Below, one piece after another: positions 27,714 to 38,884 of a stretch of DNA of 64,000 nucleotides (within the stretch, counting starts at the first letter, position 1; every line of letters begins with the position of its first letter). Origin of the DNA: Kitasatospora cinereorecta. Its GTDB lineage: Bacteria > Actinomycetota > Actinomycetes > Streptomycetales > Streptomycetaceae. A program made the position numbers and the translations under genes. The stretch covers positions 884,001 to 948,000 of the forward strand of contig NZ_JAMZDX010000003.1 of assembly GCF_024172095.1 (NCBI RefSeq), written 5' to 3'. The notes below the pieces were generated by a model, which saw only the letters and a list, made by a program, of their open reading frames with translations, was not told the origin of the DNA and made no database searches.

Positions 27714-30440
27714 GTGCGTCTGCGTCAGTCCCTCGTCCTCACGGCGGCGGTGGCCACGGCCGTCGCCGCCGTCGGGCTTCCCGCCACCGCCTCGGCGGCT
27801 GCCGCCACCACGCTCTACGTCGACAAGTCCGAGTCGGCCCACTGCTCCGACGGCGGCTCCGGAACGCTCGCCCAGCCGTTCTGCAGCGTCGGCGCAGCCG
27901 CCGCGGTCGTCCAGCCGGGCCAGACCGTCCTGATCGCACCGGGCTCCTACTTCGAGGACGAGGTGCACCTCACCCGGTCCGGCACCCCGGACCAGCCGAT
28001 CACCTTCCTCGGCGGGCCGATCACCAAGGACGCCACCGCCATGCCGGTGCTGCAGCCCGGCGCCGGGCCCGAGGGCGGCAGCTTCGTACTGTCCCACGTG
28101 CACGACGTGGTGATCCGGGGCCTGCGCCACTACGCCAAGACCAACCCGGTCGTGATCACGGACTCCTCCCGGATCACGGTCGATCAGAACTGGTTCCAGA
28201 GCAGCCACGGCACCGCCGACGTCCGGATCTCCGGCGCGAGCGACCACGTGACGGTCAGCCGGAGCGTGTTCCCGGACACCTACGGCGTGGCGGTCGACCC
28301 CGGAGTACACGACACCCTGATCACGGCCAACGACCTCAGCCGGACCAGGACCGCGGCCGTCACCGTCAAGGACGCCCCGGGTACCGCGGTCACCGACAAC
28401 ACGATCCTCTACTCCTGCCTGGAGAGCGTGCTGATCGACGGCGCCTCGCCGGGCGCCGTGGTCGAGAACAACGTGATCTCCGCCGACCACCCGGCCGCCA
28501 CGAAGAACTACCCGTCCTGGTGCGACGCCGCCCACCGGGGCGAGGCGGAGATCTCGGTCTCGGCCGCCTCCACCGCCGGCAGCACGGTCGACTACAACAC
28601 CGTCCACCCCTGGGCGGACGCCGTCGGCTACCGCTGGGCCGGCACCGCCCACCGGACCGCCGCCGCCCTGAAGGCCGCGACCGGGCAGGGCGCCCACGAC
28701 ACCGACGTCGACGTCGCCTTCGGCGAGGGGTCCGCCTGGCCGTTCCACACGCTCGACACCGCCGACCCGGCCACCCTGGCCGCCGTCGTCGACTCCGCCG
28801 ACCCGGCCGCCCCGGGCACCGGGACCGACCTCTACGGCTCGAAGGCGGTGGACGACCCCGCGGTCGCCGGCACCGCGCCGGGCGGCGGCGGCGTGCGCGA
28901 CCGCGGCGCCTACGAGCACACCGGCCTCCAGGGCTGGCTCGACCTCACCGACACCCCGGGGCCCGTCCCGCTCACCGTCAAGGCGGTCGCCCAGGCCCAC
29001 GACAGCTTCGGCTCCCCGATCAGCTACACCTTCGACTTCGGCGACGGCACCGCGCCCGTGGTCTCCACCAGCCCCGAGGTCAGCCACACCTACACCACGA
29101 CCGGCGTCCACCGGGTGCTGGTCGTCATCAGCACCGCGGCGGGCGCCCGGGTCACGCCGGAACCCCGGTTCGCCGTGGCCAACGCGCCGGGCCAACTCAC
29201 CGCCGACCTCACGGCCCGCCAGCTGGACGGGGGCGGGCTGTTCGAATTCGCCCCGACCGCGGAGTCGCCGTGGGGCGGCGCCTCGACCACCGTCGACTTC
29301 CACGACGGCAACCCGCCCCGGACGCCGCAGTCGAACGGGACCATCACGTACCGCTTCCCGCAGCCGGGCACCTACACCGTCACGATGACCGCGCACGACC
29401 GGGTCGGCCACGTGGTCACCACGGACAAGCAGGTGGTCGTCAGGTACGACACCGATCACATGGCGCTGCTGCCCGGCGAACGGGTCCAGCTGGTCACCCG
29501 GGCCGGCGACACCCTGATGAACACCGGCGCCAACTACACCCTCGGGCAGTGGGACACCTTCGACGCCATGCCGCTGAACGGGCCGAGCGCCCCGCAGGCG
29601 CCCGCCCGCCCGTCCTCCCTCGCCACGACCACCACCGGTGACGAGTACCTGCGGACCTTCGCGGTGGTGGACGGCCGGATCCTCTCCGTCGACCGCAACC
29701 TCGGGACGACCCGTTCGGGTGGCATGGGCTACGTCGACCGGGGCTTCTGGTTCGACTGGGCCGAGGTGACCGGCGCCGCCGGCGCGGGCGACCTGCCCGG
29801 CGTGACCCGGGTGGCGGCCGCCTCGATCGGGAACCGGACCCATGTGGTGGCCCTGGCCAACGGCCGGGTGTACGAGGCGTCGGGCAGCCACGACTCGGGC
29901 ACCTGGAGCAAGTGGGGCGACATCACCGCGGCGGTCGGTCTGCCGGGTGGTGTCACGAGCATCGCCGCCGGGACCACCGGCAACTCGCTGCACGTGGCGA
30001 CGCTGGGCGCCGACAAGCACGTGCGGGTCGCGGACGGCAACTACGACCGGGGCACCTGGTCGGCCGGCGACGTCACCGCGGCGTACGGCGGCCCGACCGG
30101 CATCACGCAGCTCGCCGGCGCCACGACCCCGGGCTCGCGGTTCCACGTCGTGGTGCTGGCGAACGGCGTGGCGTACGAGACGACCGGCGACTACGCCGCC
30201 GGGTACTGGACCGGCTGGGGCAACATCTCCGCGGCCAGCGGTCTGACCGGCTTCTCCGACGTCGCCGCCGCGTCGACCGGCAACAGCCTCCGCCTGTACG
30301 GCGTGTACCTCGGCCGCGTCTACAACGCCAACGGCGACTACACCCGCGGCCAGTGGTCGAGCTGGGCCGAGGTGACCGTCCCCGACGCGGCCGGCAACAC
30401 CCCGCCGGTCGGCGCCATCGCCGCCGCCGGCATCGGCTGA
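27714..30440 (+). CDS. Secreted beta-helix / PKD / beta-propeller protein A
   Basis: 908 residues from GTG. Signal peptide 1-28. About 35-400: right-handed parallel beta-helix of the pectate-lyase-like type (DHVTVSRSVF, DNTILYSC, VVENNVISADHP) with a DUF1565-like opening (GTLAQPFCSVGAAAAVVQPGQTV). About 410-590: one clear PKD domain (YTFDFGDGTAPVVSTSPEV ... HTYTTTGV) and a second PKD-like unit (TVDFHDGNPP ... YRFPQPGTYTV). About 645-908: five propeller-like repeats of about 55 residues (GRVYEASG ... GTWSKWGDITAAVGLPGG). The architecture suggests binding or modification of extracellular glycans; no catalytic residues can be assigned. The next gene is a tandem paralogue of the same length, and both interrupt the conserved core after the mre operon. 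Confidence 0.88.
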   Translation: MRLRQSLVLTAAVATAVAAVGLPATASAAAATTLYVDKSESAHCSDGGSGTLAQPFCSVGAAAAVVQPGQTVLIAPGSYFEDEVHLTRSGTPDQPITFLGGPITKDATAMPVLQPGAGPEGGSFVLSHVHDVVIRGLRHYAKTNPVVITDSSRITVDQNWFQSSHGTADVRISGASDHVTVSRSVFPDTYGVAVDPGVHDTLITANDLSRTRTAAVTVKDAPGTAVTDNTILYSCLESVLIDGASPGAVVENNVISADHPAATKNYPSWCDAAHRGEAEISVSAASTAGSTVDYNTVHPWADAVGYRWAGTAHRTAAALKAATGQGAHDTDVDVAFGEGSAWPFHTLDTADPATLAAVVDSADPAAPGTGTDLYGSKAVDDPAVAGTAPGGGGVRDRGAYEHTGLQGWLDLTDTPGPVPLTVKAVAQAHDSFGSPISYTFDFGDGTAPVVSTSPEVSHTYTTTGVHRVLVVISTAAGARVTPEPRFAVANAPGQLTADLTARQLDGGGLFEFAPTAESPWGGASTTVDFHDGNPPRTPQSNGTITYRFPQPGTYTVTMTAHDRVGHVVTTDKQVVVRYDTDHMALLPGERVQLVTRAGDTLMNTGANYTLGQWDTFDAMPLNGPSAPQAPARPSSLATTTTGDEYLRTFAVVDGRILSVDRNLGTTRSGGMGYVDRGFWFDWAEVTGAAGAGDLPGVTRVAAASIGNRTHVVALANGRVYEASGSHDSGTWSKWGDITAAVGLPGGVTSIAAGTTGNSLHVATLGADKHVRVADGNYDRGTWSAGDVTAAYGGPTGITQLAGATTPGSRFHVVVLANGVAYETTGDYAAGYWTGWGNISAASGLTGFSDVAAASTGNSLRLYGVYLGRVYNANGDYTRGQWSSWAEVTVPDAAGNTPPVGAIAAAGIG

Positions 30441-30452
30441 CGCACCGCCCGA

Positions 30453-30483
30453 GCGGCCCGGCCCCACCCGGGGACCGGGCCGC
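30453..30483 (+). terminator. Hairpin between the two beta-helix genes
   Basis: GCGGCCCGG (30453-30461) pairs with CCGGGCCGC (30475-30483), with further C/G pairing inside. It lies 12 nt after the stop of protein A. A TATATT box follows at 30497-30502, 40 nt before the next ATG, so the second gene probably has its own promoter. Confidence 0.65.
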
Positions 30484-30541
30484 CCCGACCCGTCGCTATA
30501 TTGTGCCGTTCTTGCTCGAACGTGTATGGGGGGCACGCTTC

Positions 30542-33265
30542 ATGCGTCTTCGTCAATCCGCCGCGCTCACCGTGGCCGCGGTCACCGCCGTCCTCGGCCT
30601 GCCCGGCCTCGCGACGGCCGACCAGGCCGGCACCACGCTGGTCGTCGACGGCAGCGCCGCGAACTGCTCGGACAGCGGCAGCGGCAGCTATGCGCAGCCG
30701 TACTGCAAGATCTCGGCGGCCGCCGCCGCCGTCCAGCCCGGCCAGACCGTCCTCGTCCTGCCGGGCACCTACCCGGACGACCCGGTCACCCTCACCCGGT
30801 CCGGGACGCCGGAGCAGCCGATCACCTTCCTCGGCGGCCCGGTGACCTACGACAAGATGGCCCAGCCCATGGTGCGGACCACCGGCACCGCCGTGACCAA
30901 CGGCTTCGCCCTGGTCGGCGTGCACGACGTGGTGATCCGCGGCTTCACCCACTACGGCCTGCGCGACCCGCTCACCGTCACCGACTCCGCGCGGATCACC
31001 CTCGACCAGAACCGCTTCGAGGGCCGCCACTCGCTCGCCGCCGTCCGGATCTCCGGGAAGAGCGACCACGTCACCGTCAGTCGCAGCCTGTTCCTGAGTT
31101 CGGGCGGCGTGGTGGTCGAGCCCGGCTCGCACGACACCCTGATCACCGCCAACGACCTCAACCGGACCGCGAATTCGGCCGTCAGCGTCAAGGACGCGCC
31201 GGGTACGGCGGTCACCGACAACACGATCGTCTACTCCTGCCTGGAGAGCGTGCTGATCGACGGTGCCTCGCCGGGCGCCGTGGTCGAGAACAACGTGATC
31301 ACCGCCGACAACCCGGCTCACACCCACTACAACCCGGCCCCCTGCGACGCCGCCCACCGGGGCGAGGCGGAGATCTCGGTCTCGGCCGACTCCACCCCCG
31401 GAAGCAAGGTGGACTACAACACCGTCCACCCGTGGCCGGACGCCGCCGGCTACCGCTGGGCCGGGACCGCCTACCCGACCGCCGCCGCCCTGAAGGCCGC
31501 GACCGGGCAGGGCGCCCACGACGTCGACCTGAACATCGACATCGACGAGAACCGCACCTGGCCGTTCGACGTCCTGTCCGACGCGGACACCGCCGCCATC
31601 GACTCGGCCGACCCCACCGCACCCGGGGTGGACACCGACTTCTTCGGCTCCAAGCCCGTCGACCACCCCAAGGTCGGCAACACCGCGCCCGGCGGCGGCC
31701 TCCGCGACCGCGGCGCCTTCGAGCGCACCGGCCTGCACGACGCGGGCCTCCAGGTCCACGGCGCCGGACAGGCCAACTACCCGACCGGCCCGGTGCCGTT
31801 GACCGTCCGCGCCGTCGCCTCCGTGACCGAGGACTGGGGGAGCCCCGTCCAGTACTCGTTCGACTTCGGCGACGGCACCGCGCCGGTGGTCTCCACCAGC
31901 CCCGAGGTCACCCACACCTACACCCGGACCGGCTCCTTCCCGGTCATCGTCACCGTGACCGACGCGCTGGGCGCCAGGACCGTCGGCAACACCAGCGGCG
32001 CCCACGCCAACCCGCCCGGCGACCTGGTGCCGCAGCTCACCACCACCCAGCTCGACGGCGGCGGCCTGTACAAGTTCCAGCCGACCGGCACCTCTCCCTG
32101 GACGGTGTTCGGCGAGACCGTCGACTTCGGCGACGGCAGCGCCCCGCAGCACCCGACCTACGGCGAGATCTACCACCGGTACGAAACGCCGGGCACCTAC
32201 ACCGTGAAGGAGACGGTGTCCGACGACGGCGGCCGCGAGGCGGTCAAGACCGTCCAGCTCCGGGTGGACTACGACGCCGAGCACGCGGCCCTGCTGCCGG
32301 GCCGGCGGGTCCAGGTGATCGCCCGGACGGCCGACTCGCTGCTCGACACCGGCGCCAACCTCGACCGCGGCGTCTGGGCGGGCTTCACGCCGGTCGCGTC
32401 GAACGGATCGAACGCCCCTGCGCCCGCCCAGGTGCAGTCCGTCGCCACGACCACCACCGGTGACGAGTACCTGCGGACCTTCGCGGTGGTGGACGGCCGG
32501 ATCCTCTCCGTCGACCGCAACCTCGGCGGCACGCGGCCGGGTGGCATGGGCTACGTCGACCGGGGCTTCTGGTTCGACTGGGCCGAGGTGACCGGCGCCG
32601 CCGGCGCGGGCGACCTTCCCGGCGTGACCCAGGTGGCGGCCGCCTCGATCGGTGAGCAGACGCATGTCGTGGCCCTGGCCAACGGCCGGGTGTACGAGGC
32701 GTCCGGCAACCACAACACCGGCAAGTGGAGCAGGTGGGGCGACATCACGGCGGCAGTCGGCCTGCCGGGTGGTGTCACGAGCATCGCGGCGGGGACGACC
32801 GGCAACTCGCTGCACGTGGCGACGCTGGGCGCCGACAAGCACGTGCGGGTCGCGGACGGCAACTACGACCGGGGTACCTGGTCGGCCGGCGACGTCACCG
32901 CGGCGTACGGCGGCCCGACCGGCATCACGCAGCTCGCCGGCGCCTCGACCCCGGGCTCGCGGTTCCATGTCGTGGTCCTCGCGGGCGGCAGCGTGCACGA
33001 GACCACCGGTGACTACGCCGCCGGCTACTGGACCGGCTGGGGCAACATCTCCGCGGCCAGCGGCCTGACCGGCTTCTCCCAGGTCGCCGCCGCCTCCACG
33101 GACAACAGCCTCCGCCTCTTCGGCGTCTCCGGCGGCCACGTCTACAACGCCAACGGCGACTACACCCGCGGCCAGTGGTCGAGCTGGCTCGACGTGACCG
33201 CCCCCGGCGCGGCCGGCACCCCCGCCAAGCCGATCACCGCCGTCGCCGCCGGCGGCATCGGCTAG
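30542..33265 (+). CDS. Secreted beta-helix / PKD / beta-propeller protein B (tandem paralogue of A)
   Basis: 907 residues from ATG at 30542 (MRLRQSAALTVAAV); the frame is open far upstream but the signal peptide (to about residue 27, LATADQ) fixes the start. Same domain order as protein A: beta-helix (DHVTVSRSLF, DNTIVYSC, VVENNVITADNP), two PKD-like units (YSFDFGDGTAPVVSTSPEV) and a five-repeat propeller. The last 270 residues are nearly identical to protein A, also at the DNA level (for example 32446-32528), while the middle is much more diverged. This points to recent sequence exchange between the two copies. Confidence 0.88.
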   Translation: MRLRQSAALTVAAVTAVLGLPGLATADQAGTTLVVDGSAANCSDSGSGSYAQPYCKISAAAAAVQPGQTVLVLPGTYPDDPVTLTRSGTPEQPITFLGGPVTYDKMAQPMVRTTGTAVTNGFALVGVHDVVIRGFTHYGLRDPLTVTDSARITLDQNRFEGRHSLAAVRISGKSDHVTVSRSLFLSSGGVVVEPGSHDTLITANDLNRTANSAVSVKDAPGTAVTDNTIVYSCLESVLIDGASPGAVVENNVITADNPAHTHYNPAPCDAAHRGEAEISVSADSTPGSKVDYNTVHPWPDAAGYRWAGTAYPTAAALKAATGQGAHDVDLNIDIDENRTWPFDVLSDADTAAIDSADPTAPGVDTDFFGSKPVDHPKVGNTAPGGGLRDRGAFERTGLHDAGLQVHGAGQANYPTGPVPLTVRAVASVTEDWGSPVQYSFDFGDGTAPVVSTSPEVTHTYTRTGSFPVIVTVTDALGARTVGNTSGAHANPPGDLVPQLTTTQLDGGGLYKFQPTGTSPWTVFGETVDFGDGSAPQHPTYGEIYHRYETPGTYTVKETVSDDGGREAVKTVQLRVDYDAEHAALLPGRRVQVIARTADSLLDTGANLDRGVWAGFTPVASNGSNAPAPAQVQSVATTTTGDEYLRTFAVVDGRILSVDRNLGGTRPGGMGYVDRGFWFDWAEVTGAAGAGDLPGVTQVAAASIGEQTHVVALANGRVYEASGNHNTGKWSRWGDITAAVGLPGGVTSIAAGTTGNSLHVATLGADKHVRVADGNYDRGTWSAGDVTAAYGGPTGITQLAGASTPGSRFHVVVLAGGSVHETTGDYAAGYWTGWGNISAASGLTGFSQVAAASTDNSLRLFGVSGGHVYNANGDYTRGQWSSWLDVTAPGAAGTPAKPITAVAAGGIG

Positions 33266-33282
33266 CCGCACGATCGACGTCG

Positions 33283-33316
33283 ACGGAGGGGCGCGGCTTC
33301 GGCCGGGCCCCTCCGT
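33283..33316. terminator. Bidirectional terminator between the beta-helix pair and the carboxypeptidase
   Basis: ACGGAGGGGC (33283-33292) pairs perfectly with GCCCCTCCGT (33307-33316). It lies between convergent genes. Confidence 0.8.
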
Positions 33317-33334
33317 CCGTTCCCCGGGCCCCGC

Positions 33335-34522
33335 TCAGGTGAGCGCCGCCACGGCGGCCCGCACCGCGGCCGCCTGGAGCGCCACCTGCCGATCGACCGG
33401 CACCCGGCGCGCCCCGAACCGCCGGAGCTCCCGACACCCCTCCGCCACCGCCCGCGCTGCCCGCGGGCCCGCGCCGAGCCGGGCGAGCAGCGCCGCGATC
33501 CGCAGCGGAGCCCGTACGGCGTGCAGCTCGATCCCGGTCACCCGGGCCACCGAGGCCCCCTGGACCGGCTCGGCCAGCCAGTCGGCGGCCAGCCGTGGCG
33601 ACACCTCCAGGTACCACTCCGCCGCCCGCCGCAGCGGCCCGCCGTCCACGCCCTCCGGCACCTCCGCGGCCAGCCGTTCGCACCCCGCCACCAGCCGCCG
33701 GGCCGCAGCCCGGACCGCCGTCCCGGGCGCCGGGTGCGGCCGCCGGTCGGCCACCGCGGGCACCGCCCACATCGGCACCTCCAGCACCGCGGTCACCCCG
33801 CCGTACCGCCGGGCGTACGCCCAGGTGGAGTCAGCCTCCTCGATCGCGCCGAAGCCCGCCGGGGCCTGCGGCGGCGGCATCAGGTAGACGCCCGGGCCCG
33901 GACTCGGCCAGAAGTACGCGTCGTGGGAGGCGACCTCCAGCGGGATCCCCGTCCGCGCCGCCGAGCGCGCGAAGGCCGGGCCGAAGCCGGGCAGCGCGTC
34001 GGTCAGCTGGGCGAAGGCGCCGCCCGCGTCCACCCCGTGCAGCGAGCACTGCAGGTCCGGCCGCAACTCGTCGATCAGCCCGACCAGCGCGGCGGTCTCG
34101 GACGAGCTGTCGGCCCCGGCCTCGGGCAGCCACTCCGGCTGGCCCTCCACGGCCGGCCGGTAGAAGTGTCGGAAGTGCCGTCGGGCACTGGGCGGGCCGC
34201 TCAGCCAGCCCGCCGTGAGGGCCGCGCCGTCCGGGTCCAGGCAGAGCAGGAAGTGCCAGGTCAGACCCGGGTCGGCGCGGTGCGCGGCACGCCGGGCGAG
34301 GTGCAGGGCGGTCGCGGTTCCCACCGGCTCGTTGGGGTGCGGTCCGGCCACCACCAGCACCTGACGCCCGCCCCGCCCCACCGACAGCAGGGTCAGCGGC
34401 CGGCCCTCCCGCGACCGACCGACCCGCCGCACCCGACACAGCCCGGGCGCCGACGCGGCCAGCCCGGCGGCCACCTCCTCCGCCCGTCCGGCCCCGGTGT
34501 ACCGCAGACCCGCCCGTGCCAT
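33335..34522 (-). CDS. M14 family zinc carboxypeptidase
   Basis: 395 residues. The zinc-binding HxxE is HPNEP (His62, Glu65) after VLVVAGP; the third ligand is probably His162 in LQCSLHGVD; the likely general base is Glu247 in GVTAVLEVPMW. No signal peptide, so it is predicted cytoplasmic, unlike digestive carboxypeptidases. It is closest in plan to small succinylglutamate-desuccinylase/DD-carboxypeptidase-like M14 proteins of actinomycetes. The C-terminal 130 residues are Arg/Ala-rich helices. Substrate unknown. Divergent from the radical SAM gene. Confidence 0.85.
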   Translation of the reverse strand: MARAGLRYTGAGRAEEVAAGLAASAPGLCRVRRVGRSREGRPLTLLSVGRGGRQVLVVAGPHPNEPVGTATALHLARRAAHRADPGLTWHFLLCLDPDGAALTAGWLSGPPSARRHFRHFYRPAVEGQPEWLPEAGADSSSETAALVGLIDELRPDLQCSLHGVDAGGAFAQLTDALPGFGPAFARSAARTGIPLEVASHDAYFWPSPGPGVYLMPPPQAPAGFGAIEEADSTWAYARRYGGVTAVLEVPMWAVPAVADRRPHPAPGTAVRAAARRLVAGCERLAAEVPEGVDGGPLRRAAEWYLEVSPRLAADWLAEPVQGASVARVTGIELHAVRAPLRIAALLARLGAGPRAARAVAEGCRELRRFGARRVPVDRQVALQAAAVRAAVAALT

Positions 34523-34720
34523 GTCCGTCCCCCCGGGGTCGCCGGCGCCGATCGCACCGCTGACGCACCGTCAGTAGCCCACGCGGGCGAGGAGGGCGTC
34601 AACCCGCCGCGAGCGCTGCTCGGGCCCGTCGTTCGGGGCCGCCGTTCGGGCCGGACGTGGAGCTGTGCGGTTCGGCTACCCTTGAGGGTCACCAGTTTTC
34701 TCCGAAAAAGGTCCTTGCGC

Positions 34721-36649
<1,929 letters not shown>

Positions 36650-36666
36650 TACCGGCGAATCATCTG

Positions 36667-36703
36667 ACGGCCCTTCCCGAGCGTCCTGTTCGGGGAGGGC
36701 CGT
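36667..36703 (+). terminator. Terminator after the TIGR03960 gene
   Basis: ACGGCCCTTCCCGA (36667-36680) pairs over 14 bp with TCGGGGAGGGCCGT (36690-36703), one G-U pair, followed by TGTT. It separates the radical SAM gene from the repeat protein gene. Confidence 0.88.
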
Positions 36704-36726
36704 TGTTCACTGCGGGGGGATTTCCG

Positions 36727-37965
36727 ATGGAGTCGCACGATCAGCCTGCCGAGGGCTGCCTGGCCGCACTCGTGCGGCCGATCGCCCGGGTGGTGGCGCT
36801 GCTGGTGGTCGTACCGGTGCGGTTCGTCTGGGAGCTGTTGGTGGTGGCGCTGCGGGCTGCCGGGCGGCTGCTGGTGCGGGCGGTCGAGCTGCTGGTGGTG
36901 TGGCCGGCGCGGTTGCTGTACCGGCATGTGCTGGTGCCGCTGGGCGCTGCGGCGCTGTGGTTCCACCGGGCGGTGCTGGCGCCGTTCGGACGTGGGGTGC
37001 GGTGGCTGCTGGCGGGTGCGGGCCGGGTGCTGGGCCGGCTGGCCGCGGTGGTGGGGCGTGGTCTGCGGTGGGTGGTCGGGACGGTGGCGCGCGGCTCGGG
37101 GTGGCTGCTGACCGGGTTGGCCCGCGCCGTGGCCTGGTCGGTGCGGACGCTGTGGACCGCGCTGGCGTGGCTCGGCCGGGTGCTGGTGGTCCGGCCGGTG
37201 TCGTGGCTGGTCGCGGCGGTCCTGGTGCCGCTGGGGCGGGGCGTGGCGTGGCTGGGCCGGTACCTGGTGGCGGTCCCACTCGGTTGGCTGGGCCGGTACG
37301 TGCTGGCGCCGGTCGGCCGGGGGCTGCTGGCGGCGCTGCGCGGGGTGGACGCCGCCCTGGCGGCGCTGGTCCGCGGCGGCTACGTGTGGGTGTTGGCGCC
37401 GTTGGGGCGCGGGGTGCGGTGGCTGCTGGCTGTCGGGGTGCCGGTGGCGCTGCGGTACCTGCTGGTGGTGCCCGCGGTGGCGTTGTGGCGGTACGTGCTG
37501 GCGCCGGTCGGCCGGGGGACCGGCGCTGCCCTGGTGGCGTTGGTCCGTGGCGGGTACGTGTGGGTGTTGGCGCCGTTGGGGCGTGGGGTGTGGTGGCTGC
37601 TGGCGGTCGGGGTGCCGGTGGCGCTGCGGTACCTGCTGGTGGTGCCCGCGGTGGCGTTGTGGCGGTACCTGGTGGCGCCGCTCGGCCGGGGCATCGGCGT
37701 GGTGCTGCACTGGACGGTGCTGGTCCCGCTCCGGCTGCTGTGGCGGTACGTGCTGCGCCCGCCGCTGCGGGCGCTCGCGCTGGTGCTGGGCTGGGCGTGG
37801 CGGATGGCGGGCCGGGCGTGGCGCAGGCTGGTGGTGGAGCCGTGCCGGTGGGTGCGCCACGAGGTGTGGTGGCCGGTGCGGGAGGAGATCCGGCAGGTGC
37901 GGCTGGCGGTGCGCAAGGCGGTGCGGGAGGCGGTGCGGGACGCCCGCCGGAGCCTGCTGGGCTGA
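36727..37965 (+). CDS. Hydrophobic Trp/Arg/Gly repeat protein, unknown function
   Basis: 412 residues from ATG at 36727 (MESHDQPAEGCLAALV). Almost the whole protein repeats one theme: a hydrophobic run ending in LAPLGRG or VLVPLGRG, then a basic/aromatic patch (VRWLLAVGVP, WRYVLAP). Two 58-residue units starting at residues 219 and 277 are nearly identical (YVWVLAPLGRG ... ALWRYVLAP) and reflect a 174-bp DNA repeat. The C-terminal 70 residues are basic (REEIRQVRLAVRKAVREAV). There is no Asp/Glu in the core and no recognisable domain. It could be a membrane-embedded or membrane-coating amphipathic protein. Long antisense ORFs here are composition artefacts. Confidence 0.7.
   Translation: MESHDQPAEGCLAALVRPIARVVALLVVVPVRFVWELLVVALRAAGRLLVRAVELLVVWPARLLYRHVLVPLGAAALWFHRAVLAPFGRGVRWLLAGAGRVLGRLAAVVGRGLRWVVGTVARGSGWLLTGLARAVAWSVRTLWTALAWLGRVLVVRPVSWLVAAVLVPLGRGVAWLGRYLVAVPLGWLGRYVLAPVGRGLLAALRGVDAALAALVRGGYVWVLAPLGRGVRWLLAVGVPVALRYLLVVPAVALWRYVLAPVGRGTGAALVALVRGGYVWVLAPLGRGVWWLLAVGVPVALRYLLVVPAVALWRYLVAPLGRGIGVVLHWTVLVPLRLLWRYVLRPPLRALALVLGWAWRMAGRAWRRLVVEPCRWVRHEVWWPVREEIRQVRLAVRKAVREAVRDARRSLLG
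37381..37728. repeat. 174-bp in-frame tandem repeat
   Basis: TACGTGTGGGTGTTGGCGCC starts at 37381 and again at 37555, a 174-bp (58-codon) period. The two units differ at only a few positions over most of their length, then drift after about 37690. The near identity in DNA suggests a recent internal duplication. Confidence 0.85.
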
Positions 37966-38119
37966 CCCGGGCGGAGCGGCGGGGGGTGACGGGCGCGTAC
38001 CCTTGGCGTGACAGAGTCCGGCCGGAGCCGAGCAGGCGCGAGGCCGGACGGGGACAACTGACTAAGGACTGAGCGACCTGGCACGCCGCACGCCCGACGG
38101 TCCGCCGCCCGCTCCGACG

Positions 38120-38884
38120 GTGCAGCGAATCCGTCTCCGCTACACCAAGCGCGGCCGTCTGCGCTTCACCAGCCACCGTGACTTCCAGCGGGCGTTCGAG
38201 CGTGCGCTCCGCCGCTCGGCCGTCCCGATGGCCTATTCGGCGGGTTTCACCCCGCACCCGAAGGTCTCGTACGCCAATGCCGCTCCGACCGGTGTGGCCA
38301 GTGAGGCCGAGTACCTGGAGATCGGCCTGGCCGAGGCCCGCGACCCGGAGGCGCTGCGTGCGCAGCTGGACGCGTCGCTGCCGCCGGGCCTGGACGTGAT
38401 CGACGCGGTCGAGGTCCGGACCTCGAACTTCGTCGAGCGGCTGGAGGCCTCCGAGTGGCAGCTGCGGCTGTCCGGTGTGGAGCCGGCCGAGGCGGCGAAG
38501 GCGGTCGAGACGTTCCTGGCCGCGGAGACCGTCGAGGTCCAGCGCATGACCAAGAACGGGATGCGCACCTTCGACGCGCGCGGCGCGGTCGCCGCTTTCG
38601 CGCTGGCTCCGTCGCAGGTCGGAAATGGTAACGACACCGGCACGGACGGTGCCGCCGATGTTCGGACGGGCACTCCCTGTGCGATACTGCGGCTGGTAGT
38701 ACGACACGCCACACCCGCCGTACGACCCGACGACGTTTTGTCCGGTCTCCGTGCGACGGCCGACCTGGCGCCGCCGGTCCCCGCTGAGGTGACCAGGCTG
38801 GCGCAGGGGCCGCTCGACGAGGAGTCCGGCACGGTGACCGACCCGCTGGCGCTCGACCGCGCCGCGGCCCCGGCCGGCCAGTAG
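38120..38884 (+). CDS. TIGR03936 family radical-SAM-associated protein (DUF2344)
   Basis: 254 residues from GTG. It opens VQRIRLRYTKRGRLRFTSHRDFQRAFERALRR, the family signature, then PMAYSAGFTPHPKVSYANAAPTGVASEAEYLEI. The partner of TIGR03960 proteins, either fused or separate. No ribosome-binding site is obvious before the GTG. A TACCCT box at 37999-38004 upstream may be a promoter after the repeat protein. The last 80 residues are acidic and less conserved. Confidence 0.9.
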   Translation: MQRIRLRYTKRGRLRFTSHRDFQRAFERALRRSAVPMAYSAGFTPHPKVSYANAAPTGVASEAEYLEIGLAEARDPEALRAQLDASLPPGLDVIDAVEVRTSNFVERLEASEWQLRLSGVEPAEAAKAVETFLAAETVEVQRMTKNGMRTFDARGAVAAFALAPSQVGNGNDTGTDGAADVRTGTPCAILRLVVRHATPAVRPDDVLSGLRATADLAPPVPAEVTRLAQGPLDEESGTVTDPLALDRAAAPAGQ

